NCBI GenBank assembly: GCA_028622995.1
Contig: JAJQJQ010000032.1
Coordinates: 806,001 to 870,000, forward strand
Direction of reading: 5' to 3'
Length of the DNA stretch: 64,000 nt
Source of the DNA: Panagrolaimus kolymaensis
Taxonomy: Eukaryota > Nematoda > Chromadorea > Rhabditida > Panagrolaimidae
In this document: piece after piece, positions 59,223-64,000 of the stretch
Position numbering within the stretch: the first letter of the stretch is position 1
Layout: every line of letters begins with the position of its first letter
Made by a program: the position numbers and the translations under genes
The notes under the pieces: model-generated
Database searches by the model: none
Told to the model about the DNA's origin: nothing
What the model saw: only the letters and a program-made list of their open reading frames with translations

Positions 59223-60827
59223 ATTTATAGTCGAGCAAAATGGTTGGTTCAGTCTCACCAGCAAATGATTTTTAATCCGGTTTATAAATTATCATAAACC
59301 ATTTTTTCACGCATCGGACAATTAGCAACAATTGACGTTTATTTTTATTATTTCAAGATTTGTGGGAAAATACAATAATAAAAATTACTCAACTTTTTTT
59401 AAAGTAAAAAAGCTTCAAAGATTGTTATTTTGTTTGTCAAAGCTCACAATTAAAGCACAAAATTTAAAAAGCTTCTTCGTGTGCTTTTATTTTATTGATC
59501 GAAAACAAAAAAATGAAATAAAAGCTTTTTTGCTTACAAAAACTTTTTTTATGCTTTGAAAAAAAAAATTTTATTGTATTTTTTTGTTAACAAAAAAAGC
59601 GTTTAAAATTAATGACTAATAAACTGTTTTAAACAAGGTCATTTTAAATGATAAAAAGCTTTTTGATAATTGGCAAATTGCCAGTTGCTAAATTGCTTCT
59701 CAAAAACAAACAAAAAAGCATTTGAAATGTTTGAAACGATGTAATAAAGCAACAAAAATAACAAAAAATGATTTATTACAGTTCAAAGCTATCAAGTCAT
59801 TTTTCGAAAAATCAAAAGCCATTTAATTTTTGATGATTTGTATCTCAAAAATTTCAAAATATTAATGTTTTACGGTAAATTACTTGTTACTATTTTTCTG
59901 ATGCCCCATCATCGCCTCCGCTATTCATTCTTATTTGATTTTTATTTATTTCTTGAAGTATTGTTTGTAGACGTCATTATTTGATCAATTTTACCGCTTT
60001 TCATTTCATTATCTTGTACCAAATAAAAAAGAGATCACTCGATCTTGAGACAAGTGGATATTAAATAAATGACTTCAAATTTTCTCACCGTACATAAAAA
60101 AAAAGGTTGTTGGATGACGGCAAAAAAAAAAAGAGTGAGACTCTTCCACCTCCACAATCTTCTTTTTTTTCGTTTTTCGATAAGCATTTTTCACTCATTT
60201 CTTCTACCAACTTTTTTAATTTTAATTTTGTAAAAAAAGGAAAAATTATGTTTTTGTAAGAAAAAAAAATTAGCAGCCGATATTGAAGAATAAAAGAAAG
60301 AATAAAAGCGAGACCCCTTTTAAACTTTGTCATAAATCATTTTTGTAAACGAACGAAATTAATACTGCTACTATTACTTTTTTTTTACGAAGGTCAATCA
60401 TCTCTTACATTTAAGCTTTTCGAATTAAAAGAAGCTTAAGTTTCGTTTTTTTTTATTGAAATTGAAATTTAAAAAACTTTAATCTTCTCTTCTCTTTCTT
60501 CTTCTTTGCTCGCCTTTTTCTCTCTTGTTTCTTTCTAATGAAGAAGAATAAGAAAACATTGGAAAAAATTATTTATTTTCAAAACAAATATCAAAGGTAG
60601 GCGTTTTTGATTTTCTTTGTATTTTTATTTTAAATTTAAACTAGTGTAAAAAAATCAAGAAAATAAAATGTTGCTTTTTGTTGTTGAAAAAGCATTGAAT
60701 CGTGTAAATTAAAAAGTGAAATGTAATTTTTTAAAACTTTCTAATTTGGAATTTTGGACGCCCCAATATTGTTGTTAAAATTTTATTTGATTTCAGAACG
60801 AAATCTCTTTTTTATATTAATATTAAA
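59223..60827. other. Intergenic between divergent genes
   Basis: Spacer between the SLC26 start and the small membrane protein gene. Poly-A/T and TTTTTC-rich tracts; open frames on both strands are low complexity. No motif recognised. Confidence 0.5.
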
Positions 60828-61037
60828 ATGTGTGGTTGGACTGATCCCGAAGATGAAAATGAAGAAGAAATAACTTTAAAAGGTCGTGAACTCGTTATAT
60901 TTACCATATTATATTCGATTGCAGTAATAACATTATTTTTGGGTTTTGAAATTATTATGCCAGTTATTAATAATCCATCATATCCATTTTATAATCGAGT
61001 TCTTGATTATACTTTTACTCATGGAAATTATACGTGA
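60828..61037 (+). CDS. Small single-pass membrane protein, 69 residues
   Basis: One uninterrupted frame from ATG to TGA. The first 20 residues are acidic (CGWTDPEDENEEEITLKG), then a hydrophobic helix (LVIFTILYSIAVITLFLGFE) and a polar tail with one N-glycosylation-type site (NYT at the very end). A TTTGATTTCAG acceptor 33 bases before the ATG suggests a trans-splice or 5' UTR splice site. No family recognised; there is no cleavable signal. Base content is more coding-like than the flanks, but a short single-exon frame can arise by chance. Confidence 0.5.
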   Translation: MCGWTDPEDENEEEITLKGRELVIFTILYSIAVITLFLGFEIIMPVINNPSYPFYNRVLDYTFTHGNYT

Positions 61038-61924
61038 CCTTTTTTTTCTTCTGCAAACAAACATATTCCATGAACTTTTTTTCCCATATTTTTTCTTCGA
61101 CTTGCTTTAACAAAATATTTTATTTTTAAGGATAAACTTTATTTTTTGCTTTTCATTTTGTATATGCTTTTTAGGGAATTTATAAACATGTCAATTTTTA
61201 ATAATAAATAAATATATAATTTGATTAATGAGCATGTAATTAATTGAAATAAGCTTTTCTTTTCAAAATAAAAGTAGGCGTATTAAACTTTATATCCAGA
61301 AAAAAAAACACAAAATAATTAATCATAAAATTTACCAACCTTAAAATGCTTTTTATGGACTTATAACTCAAATATTTTCTTTTCAATAAAATAGAAAGAA
61401 AAAACTCCAAACACATTAATCATTTTTTTGTTCTAAAATAATTTTTTATATAATTTTCATTTAATGCCGTCGTTCTTCATCGGTTCCCTTCCATTTTCTT
61501 TATTTTCTTTTTTCCCAAAGTTAAGTAGTTAGTCTTTTTTTTTGTGAAAATAAGTTGCAAAAAAAAAATTATGTCCACGAAGTAGTAAACGAGTAAAGAA
61601 AAAGTGAAGTTTCGTTGTTGTTGTTTTTAGTTTCCCTCTTCATTTTCCCTTGGATGTTGACACTTCTTTTTTTTTCATGCTTCCTTCTTTTTTTAGAAAG
61701 AATGGCATTAAAAGGGTTTAGGAATAAAAAAAATATTGAAAGAAAGTACGTTTATGGTTTAGCCTTTTGTTCTTTTTAATGAGTTTGGAAAATTATGTTA
61801 AAATGAATTAAGTTGTTAATAAATAATTATTTTGTGAAATAACCTGAAATTTAAGAGTTGATCGCGAAGTTGTCTAAAATCATTACAATAAAAAATTTAT
61901 TTCAATTTTTAGCCATTAAAAAAT
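61038..61924. other. Intergenic, same-strand neighbours
   Basis: A+T-rich spacer before the peptide receptor gene. TTTCAATTTTTAG ends 12 bases before the receptor ATG, a likely splice acceptor for a leader or 5' UTR exon. Nothing else seen. Confidence 0.45.
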
Positions 61925-64000
61925 ATGACTTCTGTTGATTCAAATTTTTCATCAAATCCATTTACCACATCGAATACAGTAACAACATATCCATTAGAAA
62001 TCGGTTTAAATAATACTCAAACTTTTAACGTTTCCTGCATACCATATCATATTTTATATAAAGATCCATCATCACATTATATAACAATATTTATTTTTAC
62101 TGTTTTGTATACATCAATTTTTCTAATTGGCATTTTTGGAAATTTTGCTGTTTTAATTATAACTTATCGACATAAATCATTACAAACGGTACAAAATATA
62201 TTTATTTTGAATTTGGTTATAGCTGATATTATTTTATGTTTATTATCGATACCTTTGACACCCGTAACGCATATTTATAAACAATGGTTTTTTGGTTCAA
62301 TTATGTGTAAAGTTGTTGGTGGAATTTTAGCCATCGGCTCATTTATTGCGAGTTTTAGTTTATGCGCAATTGCAGTGGATCGATATTTTTCATTAGTTAT
62401 TTCACCAGGTAAATTTCTATAATCAAAAAAGAATTAAGTTTGAAATAGGATTTTAAAATTAAACAATAGCAAGCATGGAATAAAATGTGGAACTGAAGCT
62501 GCAGCTGAGGATTAGGAGCTTTAATGAAGCATTTTTATAAATAAGTAATTTGTATGAAAAACGTATGGAGAAAAAAAATCCCGTCTGCCAGAATCCCAAC
62601 CCCTGATGAAGAAGATGATGATATAATTTTCACTTCCTTTTCTTTATCATAAAAAGTTAAAACCAAATTTGAAGCTAGCATTAAAATTTAATCGAAAAAT
62701 AGTGTTTCTGGAAAACGTGAGTAATCTTTTAAAACTCAAGAAGAAACCGACGCCCTCACTTTTTTGTTGTTGTCAGTTTTCATTGACAAACAACAACAAA
62801 AATAAGAGAAGAAAAAGAAACAAAACAAAAGTGTGAGAATGAAGAGAAGAAAAAAAAGAGACATAATAAAGTGAAAACTTTTTTAGTAATAAAATGAATT
62901 TAATTAGTTTTGTTTCAAATAAAAATAAGAACTACAAATTGTAAAACAAAAATGACCAAACTTCAACGGAAAAAAAGCCAAATGGGTTTATTGAGTGGAG
63001 AGAGTTTGAGTCAATTAATAATGTAAACTTTTGAGGATAATTTTGATGACGACAAGCTTGGATTTAAGAAAATCAAAATGCATGATAAACTAAACCCCAA
63101 AAACCATAGCTTAGAGTTCATTTTCTAGAAGTAACTTTTCTTGCATTTTCAACTTCTGTTTTGCATTAAAACTTTTTTTCTCATTAAATGTTGCTAATTT
63201 TCAGGACGACCATTGCAACGTCGACAAGCAATTCGAATAACTTGGGCACTTTGGGGTGCATCAATACTTTTTACTCTTCCATATATTTATCATATGAGAA
63301 TACGAACTTATGATAATTTAAGTAAGCTTTAAACCACGACCAATAGTTTTTTAAAACCTAATAAATTTCAGATATTTGTGGAGAATTTTGTACTGAAAAA
63401 TGGCCAAATAATAAATCAAAAAGATTTTATACTTTTTTAGTTTTACTTGCACAAGCATTTATTCCTTTTTCAATTATGGCTGCATGTTATCATTCTGTTT
63501 TTGCATTTTTGAGACAACGAGCTCATACAAGGTTAACTTCAATCGCTCAACAATCAAATATGTTGTATTTATTAGCTGCAACCGCGGGTCATGAAACTAC
63601 TCAACATAAAGAACAGGTTAGTGAAATTACGGTAGCAGCTAAAAGTTAAAAAATTAAAACCCATAGTAAAATTGGTATCCTTTATTTTTAGTTATCCCAT
63701 TTATTTGAGCAAAAGAAAAAGATAGCTCGACAAAAGCGTCGAGTCACCATTATTCTTGTTTCAATGGTGGTACTTTTTGGTCTCACATCACTTCCACATA
63801 ATATTGTTAATTTGATAACTGAATTTGATAGCGAATATGAAGTTATGATATTACCCGATGGAACAGATATTACATATATTTTAAATCTTTTTAGTCATTG
63901 GTAATGTTTTTTCCAATCTCATTGCATAGTAATAAAATATGTTCATTTACAGTATGGCAATGACTTCGTGTGTAACAAATCCTATTTTATATGCATTTTT
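61925..64000 (+). CDS. Neuropeptide Y/F-like G-protein-coupled receptor (NPR), 3' end outside window
   Basis: Five exons, the last cut by the window edge: 61925-62408, 63205-63321, 63372-63616, 63692-63900 and 63953 onward, all in phase; about 370 codons seen. The extracellular N-terminus has several NxS/T sites. Helix 1 has GIFGNFAVL, helix 2 reads NLVIADIILCLLSIPLTPVT, close to NPY/NPF receptors, helix 3 ends in AVDRYFSLV (DRY), helix 5 region is VLLAQAFIPFSIMAACYHSV, helix 6 is TIILVSMVVLFGLTSLP and helix 7 has CVTNPILYAF (NPxxY). Cys residues at the top of helix 3 (SIMCK) and in loop 2 (NICGEFCTEKW) can pair. These receptors signal through Gi/o to peptides of the FLP or NPF type. Intron 1 is long (796 bases). 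Confidence 0.93.

Overview
The window is A+T-rich, intron-containing DNA from an animal, almost certainly a nematode. Most introns are short, open with GTAAG/GTATG and close with TTTTAG or TTTTCAG. The gene set includes two nematode-type chemoreceptors (one with the E-R-x-x-A-T/KYGEY signature of the SRE/SRA kind, one like the SRD/STR kind), levamisole-type acetylcholine receptor subunits and a CPN-3-like transgelin. No rRNA, tRNA, CRISPR or viral gene was seen. Exon limits were worked out by eye from reading frame, splice-site phase and protein family pattern; no search could be run.

Layout. 1-9587: no supportable gene. 9588-16260: zinc-knuckle/vWA/alpha-kinase protein (-), a Gr-like seven-helix receptor (-), a small candidate gene (+) carrying a foldback element in its intron, and a DJ-1 protein (-). 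17133-19845: divergent BI-1-like membrane protein (+) and a NEK6/7-type kinase (+). 20755-23964: Vasa-like DEAD-box helicase with a long RGG repeat region and an altered DEVD box (-). 23965-28170: empty. 28171-40545: three nicotinic acetylcholine receptor subunit genes in one direction (one alpha, two non-alpha). 40692-44146: two chemoreceptors of different families (-), the second broken by an in-frame TGA. 45150-56137: acidic-tailed protein of unknown function (-), ARFRP1 GTPase (+), diphosphoinositol-phosphate-type Nudix hydrolase (-), NF-YC (+), transgelin (+), small unknown protein (-). 56440-64000: SLC26 anion transporter (-), single-helix small membrane protein (+) and the start of a neuropeptide-Y/F-like receptor (+), cut by the window end.

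How the parts relate. The cholinergic receptor subunits, chemoreceptors and peptide receptor form a neuro-sensory neighbourhood; the rest are housekeeping genes with no obvious shared pathway. The alpha subunit and the two UNC-29-type subunits are the kinds that assemble into muscle levamisole-type channels.

Most unusual points: (1) a vWA/alpha-kinase with two N-terminal CCHC-like knuckles, an architecture I do not know from nematodes; (2) the last receptor gene of the cluster has no signal-peptide exon of its own in the 166-base gap before it, while two phase-compatible signal-peptide exons lie upstream of the previous gene, suggesting shared or nested first exons; (3) ARFRP1 and the Nudix gene overlap tail-to-tail by 29 coding bases; (4) a near-perfect 191-bp foldback element between TTAA duplications; (5) a chemoreceptor with a single TGA in place of a Trp codon; (6) two GC-AG introns and a 36-base intron.
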